Part shown: one piece after another, positions 17,844-26,236 of the stretch
Position numbering within the stretch: the first letter of the stretch is position 1
How the letters are laid out: each line of letters starts with the position of its first letter
Assembly (NCBI RefSeq): GCF_946479885.1
Contig: NZ_CAMLHM010000007.1
Location: 1-64,000 of the forward strand
Direction: 5' to 3'
Length of the DNA: 64,000 nucleotides
Source of the DNA: an uncultured Devosia sp.
GTDB lineage: Bacteria; Pseudomonadota; Alphaproteobacteria; Rhizobiales; Devosiaceae
Notes under the pieces: generated by a model
Databases searched by the model: none
What the model was told of the DNA's origin: nothing
What the model saw: only the letters and a program-made list of their open reading frames with translations
Made by a program: the position numbers and the translations under genes

Positions 17844-17967
17844 GAGTACCCCCACCTAACCTCCCCCTGAAAAGGGGGAGGAATCCGGCCGGTGGGTTGT
17901 CGTAGATAGTGCCCTCAAACCCGAATTGTTCCTCCCCCTATCAGGGGGAGGCTAGGAGGGGGTACTC
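17844..17967. repeat. Inverted pair of CTCCCCC hairpin repeats (BIME-like)
   Basis: Two copies of an element of about 40 bp face each other, each built on a perfect 9-bp hairpin (cctccccct / agggggagg; 17860-17881 and 17931-17951) with shared flanks ending in gtaccccc. The same motif recurs at 40417-40518 and, in shorter form, at 47741-47768 and 60092-60110. Confidence 0.8.
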
Positions 17968-18021
17968 CGATGTCCGTGCCTGTCACCGTTGGGCAAGCGC
18001 CCTCAAGCCAAGTCGCCCTAC

Positions 18022-20919
18022 CTACTCCGCCGCCCGCGTTGCGAAATGCGGCCGGCGGGCCATGACTTCCTTGAGGAACTGGCCGGTATAGGAGCGCTTG
18101 TTCTGCGCCACGTCTTCCGGCGTACCCACGGCCACCACTTCGCCACCACCATCGCCGCCCTCGGGGCCCATGTCGATGACCCAGTCGGCGGTCTTGATGA
18201 CTTCGAGATTGTGCTCGATGACGATGACGGTATTGCCGCCCTCGACCAGCTCGTGCAGCACCTCGAGCAGCTTGGCCACATCGTGGAAATGCAGGCCCGT
18301 CGTCGGCTCGTCGAGCATATAGAGTGTACGGCCGGTGGCGCGCTTGCTGAGTTCCTTGGAGAGCTTGACGCGCTGCGCCTCGCCGCCCGAAAGGGTGTTG
18401 GCCGGCTGTCCGACCTTCACATAACCCAGACCCACGCGCTGCAAGGTGGCGAACTTGTCGCGGATAACAGGGACGGCGGAGAAGAAGTCGACGCCTTCGT
18501 CGATGGTCATATCGAGCACGTCGGAGATCGACTTGCCCTTGAACTGCACTTCGAGCGTCTCGCGGTTGTAGCGCTTGCCCTTGCAGACGTCGCAGGTGAC
18601 GTAGACGTCGGGCAGGAAGTGCATCTCGATCTTGAGGACGCCATCGCCCTCGCACTTCTCGCAGCGGCCGCCCTTGACGTTGAAGCTGAACCGGCCCGGG
18701 CCATAGCCACGCGTCTTGGCTTCCGGCAGGCCGGCAAACCACTCGCGCAGCGGCGTGAACGCACCGGTATAGGTGGCCGGGTTCGAGCGCGGCGTGCGGC
18801 CGATCGGCGACTGGTCGATATCGATGACCTTGTCGAGGAACTCAAGGCCGGTCAGGCTGTCATGCGGGGCAGGGACCACCCGTGCGCCGTTGAGGCGCCG
18901 CGCAATGGCCTGGTACATGGTGTCGATCATCAGCGTCGACTTGCCACCACCCGAGACGCCGGTAATGGCGACGAACAGCCCGAGCGGGACGTCGACCGAC
19001 ACGTTCTTGAGGTTGTTGCCGGTCGCGCCCTTGACCGAGAGCACCTTGCCCTTCTTGCCTTCGCGGCGCTCCGCCGGCATGGCAATGCCCATGCGGCCGG
19101 AGAGATATTTGCCGGTCAGCGAGTCCGGGTGGTTGAGAATGTCCTGTGGCGAACCCTCGGCGACGATATGGCCGCCATGCACGCCGGCGCCAGGGCCGAT
19201 ATCGACCACATAGTCCGCCGTCATGATGGCGTCCTCGTCATGCTCGACCACGATCACCGTATTGCCGATGTCACGCAGCCGCTGCAGCGTCTCGAGCAGA
19301 CGCGCATTGTCACGCTGGTGGAGGCCGATGGACGGCTCGTCCAGCACATAGAGCACGCCGGTCAGCCCGGAGCCGATCTGGCTGGCGAGACGGATGCGCT
19401 GGCTCTCGCCGCCCGACAGCGTGCCCGAATTGCGTGCCATGGTGAGGTAATCGAGGCCGACGTCGATCAGGAAGTTCAGCCGCTCACGGATTTCCTTGAG
19501 GATGCGCTCGCCGATCAGCTGCTGATTGGGCGTAAACTGGGCGGGCAGCGCCTCAAACCACTCCGCGGCCGTGCGGATCGACTTTTCGGTGACCTGGCCG
19601 ATATGCAGCCCGCCGATCTTGACCGCCAGCGTCTCCGGCTTGAGCCGATAGCCGCCACAGGCCACGCAGGGCTTGGCCGACATGTATTTTTCGATTTCTT
19701 CGCGCATGCCGGCGCTTTCGGTTTCCTTGTAGCGACGCTCAAGGTTGCCGATGACGCCCTCGAAGGGCTTGGTGGTCTTGTACTGCCGCAACCCATCGTC
19801 ATAGACGAAATTGATCGGCGTCTTGCCCGTGCCATAGAGCACGGCATTCTGCACCTCTTCAGAGAGGTCGAACCAGGAGGTGCCGGTGGAGGCGCCATAG
19901 TGCTTGAGCACTGCCTGCAGCGTCTGGAGGTAATAGGGCGCCGACGTCTTGGACCAGGGCAGGATGGCGCCGTCGCGGATCGACAGCGAGGTATCGGGCA
20001 CGATCTGGTCGGGATCGATCTTCTGCTCGGTGCCCAGGCCATCGCAGACCGGGCAGGCGCCGAACGGGTTGTTGAACGAGAACAGGCGCGGCTCGATCTC
20101 GGCAATGGTGAAGCCGGAAACCGGGCAGGCAAACTTTTCCGAGAACGTGGTCTGGCGCGGCGTGCCATCCTCGTTCTTCTCGTCGGCATATTCGACCAGG
20201 GAGATGCCGTCAGCCAGCTTCAGCGCGGTCTCGAAGCTCTCTGCCAGGCGGCCGGAAATCTCGGGCCCGACCACGACGCGGTCGACCACCACTTCGATAT
20301 CGTGCTTGAACTTCTTGTCGAGGGCAGGCGCATCCTCGATCTCGTGGTATTCGCCGTCGATCTTGACGCGCTGGAAGCCCTTGCGCATCAGGTCGGCCAG
20401 TTCCTTCTTGAACTCGCCCTTACGGCCACGCGCGATCGGCGCCAAGAGGAAAAGCCTGGTGCCCTCGGGCATTTCGAGCACCTTGTCGACCATCTGGCTG
20501 ACGGTCTGGCTCTCGATGGGCAGGCCTGTGGCCGGAGAATAGGGCACGCCGACACGGGCGAACAGCAGGCGCAGATAGTCGTAGATCTCGGTGACGGTGC
20601 CAACCGTAGAGCGCGGGTTACGCGAGGTGGTCTTCTGCTCGATGGAAATGGCGGGGCTGAGGCCCTCGATGTGTTCCACATCGGGCTTCTGCATCATTTC
20701 AAGGAACTGGCGGGCATAGGCAGACAGCGACTCGACGTAGCGGCGCTGGCCTTCCGCATAGATTGTGTCGAAGGCGAGTGACGACTTGCCCGAGCCGCTG
20801 AGGCCGGTCATGACGATGAGGCTGTCGCGCGGCAGCTTGAGATCGATGCCCTTGAGATTGTGTTCGCGGGCGCCGCGCACGATGATCTCACGGTTCTGGC
20901 TGGGCTTTGGCGTCATCAT
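18022..20919 (-). CDS. uvrA: Excinuclease ABC subunit A
   Basis: A 965-residue damage-recognition ATPase of nucleotide excision repair, acting as a dimer with UvrB. Two ABC modules are seen: Walker [10 protein letters not shown] (39-47) and GVSGGGKST (654-662), signatures [12 protein letters not shown] and [12 protein letters not shown], and Cys zinc-finger motifs including CEKCEGDG and CDVCKGKRY. The ATG pair at 20919/20916 is preferred over an upstream in-frame ATG because the sequence before it is unlike UvrA. A LexA-type box lies about 190 bp upstream. Confidence 0.97.
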   Translation of the reverse strand: MMTPKPSQNREIIVRGAREHNLKGIDLKLPRDSLIVMTGLSGSGKSSLAFDTIYAEGQRRYVESLSAYARQFLEMMQKPDVEHIEGLSPAISIEQKTTSRNPRSTVGTVTEIYDYLRLLFARVGVPYSPATGLPIESQTVSQMVDKVLEMPEGTRLFLLAPIARGRKGEFKKELADLMRKGFQRVKIDGEYHEIEDAPALDKKFKHDIEVVVDRVVVGPEISGRLAESFETALKLADGISLVEYADEKNEDGTPRQTTFSEKFACPVSGFTIAEIEPRLFSFNNPFGACPVCDGLGTEQKIDPDQIVPDTSLSIRDGAILPWSKTSAPYYLQTLQAVLKHYGASTGTSWFDLSEEVQNAVLYGTGKTPINFVYDDGLRQYKTTKPFEGVIGNLERRYKETESAGMREEIEKYMSAKPCVACGGYRLKPETLAVKIGGLHIGQVTEKSIRTAAEWFEALPAQFTPNQQLIGERILKEIRERLNFLIDVGLDYLTMARNSGTLSGGESQRIRLASQIGSGLTGVLYVLDEPSIGLHQRDNARLLETLQRLRDIGNTVIVVEHDEDAIMTADYVVDIGPGAGVHGGHIVAEGSPQDILNHPDSLTGKYLSGRMGIAMPAERREGKKGKVLSVKGATGNNLKNVSVDVPLGLFVAITGVSGGGKSTLMIDTMYQAIARRLNGARVVPAPHDSLTGLEFLDKVIDIDQSPIGRTPRSNPATYTGAFTPLREWFAGLPEAKTRGYGPGRFSFNVKGGRCEKCEGDGVLKIEMHFLPDVYVTCDVCKGKRYNRETLEVQFKGKSISDVLDMTIDEGVDFFSAVPVIRDKFATLQRVGLGYVKVGQPANTLSGGEAQRVKLSKELSKRATGRTLYMLDEPTTGLHFHDVAKLLEVLHELVEGGNTVIVIEHNLEVIKTADWVIDMGPEGGDGGGEVVAVGTPEDVAQNKRSYTGQFLKEVMARRPHFATRAAE

Positions 20920-21107
20920 ATCAGTCCATGGCTCGGTGCGCCGAAAGCAGCGCGGCGGCAAAGTCGGAAATAGAGCATCGGGGCAGGAGAGCCACTCAGA
21001 TAGGTCCCACTGGCCCCTCTCGCAAGCGGTCCGCATGCATGGCGGCCCGTCCCTGGGGTCACCTTAGCGTGTCCCGGATCGCTTGCCAAAGTACCATTCG
21101 TCAGCTG

Positions 21108-21139
21108 GAACATAAGAGGAACAATCCAGATTCGGTCAA
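21108..21139 (-). promoter_or_regulatory. LexA (SOS) box and predicted promoter for uvrA
   Basis: GAAC-ataagag-GAAC at 21108-21122 is an exact match to the alphaproteobacterial SOS operator (GTTC-N7-GTTC on the uvrA strand). It overlaps the -10 of a predicted promoter read on the minus strand: TTGACC (21139-21134), 16 bp, TCTTAT (21117-21112). This implies LexA repression of uvrA and a leader of about 185 nt. The region overlaps the 3' end of the adjacent exporter gene. Confidence 0.8.
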
Positions 21140-21780
21140 GAGCCCACATGCTGCGTCAGCCCGTGCCATGCCGTGAACAGGGCCACCAGCACAAACAAGG
21201 CGCCAGCGCTCCGCCCGATCCCGATCGTGACCTGCGGATGGCCGACCAGAGCGTCGCGACCCTTTCCCGCCGCCACCGCAAGCGCGCCATAGATCAGGAA
21301 CTGCATGATGACGGTCATCACGCCCATGACCAGCGCCTGCGACCAGATTGGTCCGTATTCGGGCCGCATGAACTGCGGAAACACGGCCAGCACGAAGAGA
21401 TAGGCCTTGGGATTGAGCAGGCAGGTGACGAGACCCTGCCGGAAGGCGACCCAATCGGAGCGCGTCGACGCGCCGCCAATGCTGTCCACAGTGATGGAGC
21501 TGCGCAGCAGGGTATAGCCGATCCACGCCATATAGGCGGCGCCGACCAGGATCATCGCCTGGAAGATCATGCCGGGCAGCTGCGTGAGCAGGCCAACGGC
21601 CAGCGCGCCGAACAAGGTATGCACGGCGCCGCCCACCATGATGCCGGCGACCGCGCTGAGCCCGGCGCGGCGGCCGCGGGTCAGCGCATTGGTCAGCACG
21701 AAGAACATGTCCATGCCGGGCACCACGATGATGCCGAACAACAGGATGAGATAGATCCAGAGGGCCTGGCTGTAGTCCAT
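21136..21780 (-). CDS. LysE/RhtB family amino-acid exporter
   Basis: 214 residues with about six membrane helices. The N-terminal VPGMDMFFVLTNALTRGRRAGL segment and the NPKAYLFVLAVFPQF motif are typical of the RhtB/LysE family, which exports amino acids or homoserine lactone-type compounds. The substrate cannot be predicted. The ATG at 21780 (MDYSQALWIY) fits the family better than the upstream in-frame start. It lies between the SOS-controlled uvrA and ssb; the ssb LexA box is 88 bp upstream of its start. Confidence 0.88.
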   Translation of the reverse strand: MDYSQALWIYLILLFGIIVVPGMDMFFVLTNALTRGRRAGLSAVAGIMVGGAVHTLFGALAVGLLTQLPGMIFQAMILVGAAYMAWIGYTLLRSSITVDSIGGASTRSDWVAFRQGLVTCLLNPKAYLFVLAVFPQFMRPEYGPIWSQALVMGVMTVIMQFLIYGALAVAAGKGRDALVGHPQVTIGIGRSAGALFVLVALFTAWHGLTQHVGS

Positions 21781-22099
21781 TGAAGGGTCCCCGCGCGAAG
21801 CGCTGCTGTCGGCTACCCCTGCTGACAAAGCGTGTCAGCAGCCCACTGATTTCCAGCACTTGACTGGGAACATAACAAGAACATACAGTGAGACACATGA
21901 ACGGAGCCGGCCGGTGTCTTAGGTGTTCAAAACATCCTGATGCGGGGCGCGCCGGGAACGGCGACGCGCTAGGATGAGGCATCTCGACAAGGCCAGTCCG
22001 ACAAGTCCGCGCTGTGGGCGGGCAGGGGCCTTGCGCAACCCGTAAGTAAGCGTCCCGCGACCACGCGGACCGGGACTGAATTCGGAAAAGGAATTTGCC
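21781..22099. other. 319-bp divergent intergenic region, long ssb leader
   Basis: No gene seen. It contains the ssb promoter with LexA box near 21860-21889, after which about 205 nt would form an untranslated ssb leader. Short GC-rich inverted segments occur near 22050, but no known riboswitch is recognised. Confidence 0.55.
21860..21889 (+). promoter_or_regulatory. ssb promoter with LexA box in the spacer
   Basis: TTGACT (21860-21865) and TACAGT (21884-21889) are separated by 18 bp. The spacer contains GAAC-ataacaa-GAAC (21868-21882), an exact alphaproteobacterial SOS box. LexA bound here would lie between -35 and -10 and block RNA polymerase, making ssb damage-inducible. Confidence 0.8.
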
Positions 22100-22618
22100 A
22101 TGGCAGGCAGTGTGAACAAGGTCATTCTGGTGGGCAATCTCGGGGCCGATCCCGAAATCCGCAATCTCCCCAGCGGCGGCAAGGTGGTCAACCTGAGCGT
22201 CGCCACCTCGGAGAACTGGAAAGACAAGAATACCGGCGAGCGTCGGGAGAAGACTGAGTGGCACCGTGTGGTGATCTTCTCGGAAGGTCTGGCGCGCGTG
22301 GCCGAGAGCTACCTGCGCAAGGGCAGCAAAGTCTATCTCGAGGGCCAGTTGCAGACCCGCAAGTGGCAGGACCAGTCGGGCGCCGACAAGTATTCCACCG
22401 AAGTGGTGCTGCAGGGGTTCAATTCCAACCTGACACTGCTCGATGGCCGCGGCGAGGGCGAAGGCGCCGGTGACAGCGGCGGCGGCTTCCGTGGCGTCGA
22501 CAATGGCGGTGGTTTCCGCGGTTCGCGCGACAACAATAGCGGTGGCGGCGGCCAGCGCCCGCGCGCCAATGCACCGGCTTTCGAGCCCGGTGGCATGGAC
22601 GACGATATCCCGTTCTGA
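22100..22618 (+). CDS. ssb: Single-stranded DNA-binding protein
   Basis: 172 residues. The N-terminal OB-fold ([21 protein letters not shown], then [19 protein letters not shown]) covers about 110 residues. A Gly-rich flexible linker follows, and the tail ends in MDDDIPF, the acidic tip that recruits repair and replication proteins. The ribosome binding site aaagga is present. The LexA-controlled promoter and the nearby SOS-box-bearing uvrA place it in the SOS regulon. Confidence 0.97.
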   Translation: MAGSVNKVILVGNLGADPEIRNLPSGGKVVNLSVATSENWKDKNTGERREKTEWHRVVIFSEGLARVAESYLRKGSKVYLEGQLQTRKWQDQSGADKYSTEVVLQGFNSNLTLLDGRGEGEGAGDSGGGFRGVDNGGGFRGSRDNNSGGGGQRPRANAPAFEPGGMDDDIPF

Positions 22619-22674
22619 GAACGCCGGCTCCTCGAATTTGATCTGGCGCGGAGAACCCGCGCCAGATCGTGGCA

Positions 22675-23583
22675 TCAAGACCGGGCTGCCGCCTTGCCGG
22701 GTTCATCGACCATGGCGAAGGCCGGGGCGTATTTCCGCGCAAATTGCTCCATCGAGGTCGGCGCGATGGGCAGGATTGCCAGGGTGCGGCCGAAATCGAC
22801 ATTCGTTGTGGCCTTTGACGGATCGGCGGCGACCTCCTCGTAATATTTGGTGACCATGTGCCGGCTTTCCCCGAAGGGCAGGGTCGCGCCAAACTCGGCA
22901 GGCGCCATCGTGCGATAGGCAATGGGACGGCCGAGCGCCCGGCTGAAACTAGCCGCAATCTCGGTGCCGGTCAGGCGTTCAGGCCCGCAGATGTCGATCA
23001 CCAGGTTCTCCCGACCGGTCCGCTCAAAGGCGGCGACCGCAAAGGCGGCGGCGTCGGTATGGCTGATCCACTGGCATTTGACCGCATCCGGAAGCGGGTA
23101 GGGCAGCGAGGCGCGCTGCGCGACTTCATCGGCCACAACAGGCATCAGCAGGTTTTCCATATAGATGGTCGGTTGCAGGGCCACGAACGAGATGCCACTC
23201 GCTTCGAGCGCGGCGAGAATGGCCCGCCGCATATCGATACCGGGATTGCCGATGTCGACGGGCAGGATGGACCCCGTGGCGTTCCAGACGATCCGCTCGA
23301 CGCCCTCGGCCGCCGCCGCCTCTATGATGGTTCGGGCCTGCTCAGCGCGACCGCCGGTGAATGAAACGAGCATGAAGACCCCGTCCTGGTCCTTCATGGC
23401 CTCCGACACGGCGCTGGCGTCGTCCATATCCCCGACTACGATGCGGATCCCGGCCTGGGCCAGCGCGGCGGCCCTGGCTGCGTCGCGCACCATCGCCGTA
23501 ACCCGATAGCCGCGCACCGCCAACTGTTCCGCGACCGGGCGCGCCTGCGCGCCATTGGCACCGAATACCAGTATGTTTTTCAA
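22675..23583 (-). CDS. NmrA-like NAD(P)-binding protein (module 1)
   Basis: 302 residues with an N-terminal Rossmann motif (ILVFGANGAQARPVAEQL) and the NmrA/atypical short-chain dehydrogenase layout. A tyrosine-lysine catalytic pair is not evident, so it may be a redox sensor or a quinone/azo reductase. It starts with TTG (23583), with ggag 7-8 bp upstream, and is divergent from an HxlR regulator, an arrangement repeated twice more in this window. An 8-bp palindrome overlaps its ribosome binding site. Confidence 0.82.
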   Translation of the reverse strand: MKNILVFGANGAQARPVAEQLAVRGYRVTAMVRDAARAAALAQAGIRIVVGDMDDASAVSEAMKDQDGVFMLVSFTGGRAEQARTIIEAAAAEGVERIVWNATGSILPVDIGNPGIDMRRAILAALEASGISFVALQPTIYMENLLMPVVADEVAQRASLPYPLPDAVKCQWISHTDAAAFAVAAFERTGRENLVIDICGPERLTGTEIAASFSRALGRPIAYRTMAPAEFGATLPFGESRHMVTKYYEEVAADPSKATTNVDFGRTLAILPIAPTSMEQFARKYAPAFAMVDEPGKAAARS

Positions 23584-23591
23584 CGAAAGTC

Positions 23592-23613
23592 TCCATCTGA
23601 ATTGACAGATGGA
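23592..23613. promoter_or_regulatory. Palindrome overlapping the ribosome binding site of the NmrA gene
   Basis: Perfect 8-bp arms (tccatctg / cagatgga) are separated by 6 bp. On the minus strand one arm includes part of the ggag ribosome binding site of the TTG-started NmrA gene. It may be an HxlR operator or an RNA hairpin limiting translation. Confidence 0.45.
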
Positions 23614-23622
23614 AGCTAGGTC

Positions 23623-23651
23623 TTGCTATAAAAATCACAAGAACGCATAAT
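23623..23651 (+). promoter_or_regulatory. Predicted promoter of HxlR regulator 1
   Basis: TTGCTA and CATAAT are separated by 17 bp and lie about 44 bp before the HxlR ATG, in an AT-rich stretch that stands out from its surroundings. Confidence 0.6.
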
Positions 23652-23694
23652 TTTCTGAGATACTGTGGAAAATCATACTGTCAGGAGATCCGCC

Positions 23695-24057
23695 ATGGAG
23701 CCAGCTTGCGGTCCGGGCCCCAGATGCCCGGTGACCCGCGCCGTCGAAGTGCTCGGTGGCAAGTGGAAACTGCATATCGTGTTTCACCTGATGGACGGTA
23801 CCAAGCGGTTCAGCGAGCTTGGGCGCGCCATTCCCGGGATTACCCAGCAGATGCTCACTGCGCAGTTGCGGGAGTTGGAGCGTGACGGGGTGGTGACCCG
23901 AACGGTATATCCGGTCGTGCCGCCGAAGGTGGAATACGCGCTCAGTGAGTTTGGCGCCGGGCTCAGGTCGGTGACCAGCGCCCTTGAAGTTTGGGGACAG
24001 GCACTTGTTGCGGAGAGCCCCGGCGCAGATGATGCACGCGATACCGAACCAGCCTGA
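23695..24057 (+). CDS. HxlR family transcriptional regulator (module 1)
   Basis: A 120-residue winged-helix protein: CPVTRAVEVLGGKWKLHIVF, then RFSELGRAIPGITQQMLTAQ and VVPPKVEYALSEFG, the HxlR pattern. Two N-terminal cysteines (Cys5, Cys11) could act as redox or electrophile sensors, as in several characterised HxlR proteins. The ATG at 23695 has a clear aggag site 8 bp ahead and is preferred over a GTG at 23665. It likely controls the divergent NmrA gene and itself. Confidence 0.9.
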   Translation: MEPACGPGPRCPVTRAVEVLGGKWKLHIVFHLMDGTKRFSELGRAIPGITQQMLTAQLRELERDGVVTRTVYPVVPPKVEYALSEFGAGLRSVTSALEVWGQALVAESPGADDARDTEPA

Positions 24058-24072
24058 ACCTATGGCTCCCGC

Positions 24073-25398
24073 TCAGCCCTCGAAGCTGCGGCTGGTGTTG
24101 CGGCCGGCTGCCTTGGCGGCATAGAGCGCCGTATCGGCCTGGTGGAACAGCGCCTCGGGCGGACCGCCGTCATAATGTGCCACGCCGACGGACGCACTGA
24201 GCCGGCCGGTATGCCCGAGCTCGGAGGCAGGGCGACGCATCGCTTCGACGATGCCGTTTGCCAGCGCTTGCGCACCGTCCGGAGCGATGCCTGCATCGAG
24301 TAGCACGGCGAATTCGTCGCCGCCGATGCGCGCGATCAGCGCCGCGCCGCCACAGCATTCCACCAGCCGCCTGGCAGTTTCCCGAAGGCAGGCGTCGCCA
24401 ACGGCGTGGCCGTAGGTGTCGTTGATCTGCTTGAAGCCGTCGAGATCGACCAGCAGCAGCGCCCCAAGCCCGCTCTTGCCGCCCTCCAGCTCGGCGAGGC
24501 GCGCCTGGAACTGGCTACGATTGGCGAGGCCGGTCATCACGTCGAATTCGGCCAGATAGCGGGTACGATCGGCGAGCACCTTCTCCTCGGTAATGTCCTG
24601 CTTCATGCCGAAGATGCGATGGGCCACGCCGTCGCGGCTTTCCACGGCGCCGGTAAGGCGCATCCACCGTCGGTTGCCCTTGACGGTGACGATCTCCAGA
24701 TCGAGCGCGAAATCGCTGCAATTGGCGATGGCATGGGCGCGCGCGGCCTCCATGCGCTGCCGCGAGGCATCCGTGTAGCAGGTCAGCGCCAGCTCGCGGG
24801 TCACCGGCGTGTTGCGCGCGATCTCGAACAGGTCGTAGACGCCATTGGTCCAGATCAGGCTGTTGTCGCTCAGGTTGCACTGCCAGATACCGATGCGGGC
24901 GGTGGCCGAGGCGCGATCGAACAGGGTTCGCCGCTGATCCTCGAGCGCGACATAGTCGGCGATGGTTCGGCTTTGCGCTTCGACCAGGCGGCGCTGGCGC
25001 GCGGCGGCGGCGGAGGTGAGCACCTCGCCGGCGAGCGCCGCGATGGTCGTCGCCATCATCGGGCTGCGCGGCCTCGGATCGAACAGGCTCAGCAGCTGGC
25101 TCGGGTGATCAGCCTCGCCAGGCAGCACGATGCCCGCATAGAACCGGACTGGCGCCTGTCCTGTATCGGCAATCACCAGCGGTTGCGTCGCCGCGACGGC
25201 GCGGGTCTCAAGCGCCGGTATCGGGGGCTGGACGCCCGCCGAAGCGACGATCGCCAGGCCATCCGTCGTTTTGTTGCTCAGCCGCGCGCTGGCTATGCCG
25301 AGCAGATCACAGAGGCGCTGCAAACGGGTACCAACGACCAGGTCCTGCGGTGTATCGACGGCAGGAATCGGGGCTATGGCGGCGGCAAGACTGCGCAA
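24073..25398 (-). CDS. GAF-PAS-GGDEF diguanylate cyclase
   Basis: 441 residues. A GAF-like sensor covers about 20-130, a PAS/PAC domain about 160-275 (IGIWQCNLSDNSLIWTNGVY ... FGMKQDITEEK), and a GGDEF domain about 280-435 with intact GGDEF at 359-363, so cyclic-di-GMP synthesis is likely. The RxxD product-inhibition site normally found five residues before the motif is absent. No transmembrane segment is seen, so it is probably cytosolic. The TTG start has aggag 6 bp upstream. The signal sensed is unknown. Confidence 0.9.
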   Translation of the reverse strand: MRSLAAAIAPIPAVDTPQDLVVGTRLQRLCDLLGIASARLSNKTTDGLAIVASAGVQPPIPALETRAVAATQPLVIADTGQAPVRFYAGIVLPGEADHPSQLLSLFDPRPRSPMMATTIAALAGEVLTSAAAARQRRLVEAQSRTIADYVALEDQRRTLFDRASATARIGIWQCNLSDNSLIWTNGVYDLFEIARNTPVTRELALTCYTDASRQRMEAARAHAIANCSDFALDLEIVTVKGNRRWMRLTGAVESRDGVAHRIFGMKQDITEEKVLADRTRYLAEFDVMTGLANRSQFQARLAELEGGKSGLGALLLVDLDGFKQINDTYGHAVGDACLRETARRLVECCGGAALIARIGGDEFAVLLDAGIAPDGAQALANGIVEAMRRPASELGHTGRLSASVGVAHYDGGPPEALFHQADTALYAAKAAGRNTSRSFEG

Positions 25399-25500
25399 GG
25401 GGCGCTCCTGAATAGTGCAGGAACGGTAACGTGCGCTGGTTAAGAATTCTCAGTGGCAACCCACTGAGATAGAGAACAAATTTGGCAGCGGGTCGCCGGT

Positions 25501-26028
25501 CTAGCGCGAGAACGGGACTTCCGCGCGCAGGCTGTCGCCGCTTTCGACATAGACCACCTCGAAGACCACCTCGATCGCATCGCCCTGCAGGCTGATTTGG
25601 GCGGTGATGTTGAGGTCCTTGCCCTCTTCGTCCTTGTCCCGCTCGCGCAGGTTGAAGACGAGACCCCCGCCGCGCTTCTGGCCCACGGCGACACCGGTAA
25701 AGGTGGCGTTGGAGCTCATGGCGGCTTCAAAGCGCCGGTTGGCCTCGATATAGGCCATGGTGCCGGCGACCGAAAGCTGGGTGCCCGCAAGGCTGCAGCG
25801 GCCGCTATAATTGACCTTGTCCTGGTTGCCCTGGGTCAGCGACATCCGGCACACGACGGTCTCGGTATTGGCGCCGATCAGCACCCCGCGGCCGCGCCAA
25901 TCCCCGATATAGGACTGAAGCAAGGCCACATCGGCCGGAGCCGCAAAAGCCGGCGCCGTACCGGCGGCAGCCAACAGGCCTGCCAGTGCCGCAGCGCGTG
26001 ACAGGGGTCCGAATTTGGTCATCTGCAT
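25501..26028 (-). CDS. Secreted protein of unknown function
   Basis: About 175 residues with an N-terminal Sec signal peptide (RAAALAGLLAAAGTAPAFA, cleavage after AFA). The mature part begins PADVALLQSYIGDWRGRGVL and is mostly beta-strand in pattern, with two cysteines (CRMSL, GRCSL). I do not recognise the family. The open frame runs far upstream, but a ggagg site just before the ATG at 26028 (or the ATG at 26022) fixes the start. The gene stands alone between the GGDEF gene and the RND exporter, all on the same strand. Confidence 0.75.
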   Translation of the reverse strand: MQMTKFGPLSRAAALAGLLAAAGTAPAFAAPADVALLQSYIGDWRGRGVLIGANTETVVCRMSLTQGNQDKVNYSGRCSLAGTQLSVAGTMAYIEANRRFEAAMSSNATFTGVAVGQKRGGGLVFNLRERDKDEEGKDLNITAQISLQGDAIEVVFEVVYVESGDSLRAEVPFSR

Positions 26029-26040
26029 TAAGCCTCCACA

Positions 26041-26089
26041 GAAATCATGCCTTCGGCAGATTTTGAAATCATGCGCCCCCGCAGATTCC
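26041..26089 (-). repeat. Tandem repeat upstream of the secreted-protein gene
   Basis: Two adjacent copies of about 24 bp, each beginning gaaatcatgc and ending gcagatt, lie directly upstream of the ribosome binding site of the gene ending at 25501. The position suits a regulator binding site or a small duplication. Confidence 0.5.
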
Positions 26090-26236
26090 GCCCCAACCCA
26101 TATCAAGATCGACACGATCGCCGACCAGCTTCTCGACAAATTGACCGCCTGAAAACCCCGCTTTGTGGGGATTGGCGGCAGAATCAACACTGCACCATGT
26201 AAGCGGGCGCCGCTTTGGCTCGCAAGCGCCTGCCAT

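Larger units (their letters stand above)
17371..18021. other. 650-bp non-coding stretch
   Basis: No protein-coding frame with a credible start and family resemblance is seen between the second DUF1127 gene and the end of uvrA. It holds a stem-loop with T-run (17592-17658) and an inverted pair of CTCCCCC hairpins (17844-17967). I looked for SRP RNA, 6S RNA, tmRNA and RNase P RNA hallmarks and found none. Confidence 0.6.

Noticed and set aside
17371..18021. Housekeeping RNA (SRP RNA, 6S, tmRNA or RNase P)
   Set aside because: None of the conserved sequence blocks of these RNAs is found on either strand; only repeats and one stem-loop are seen.
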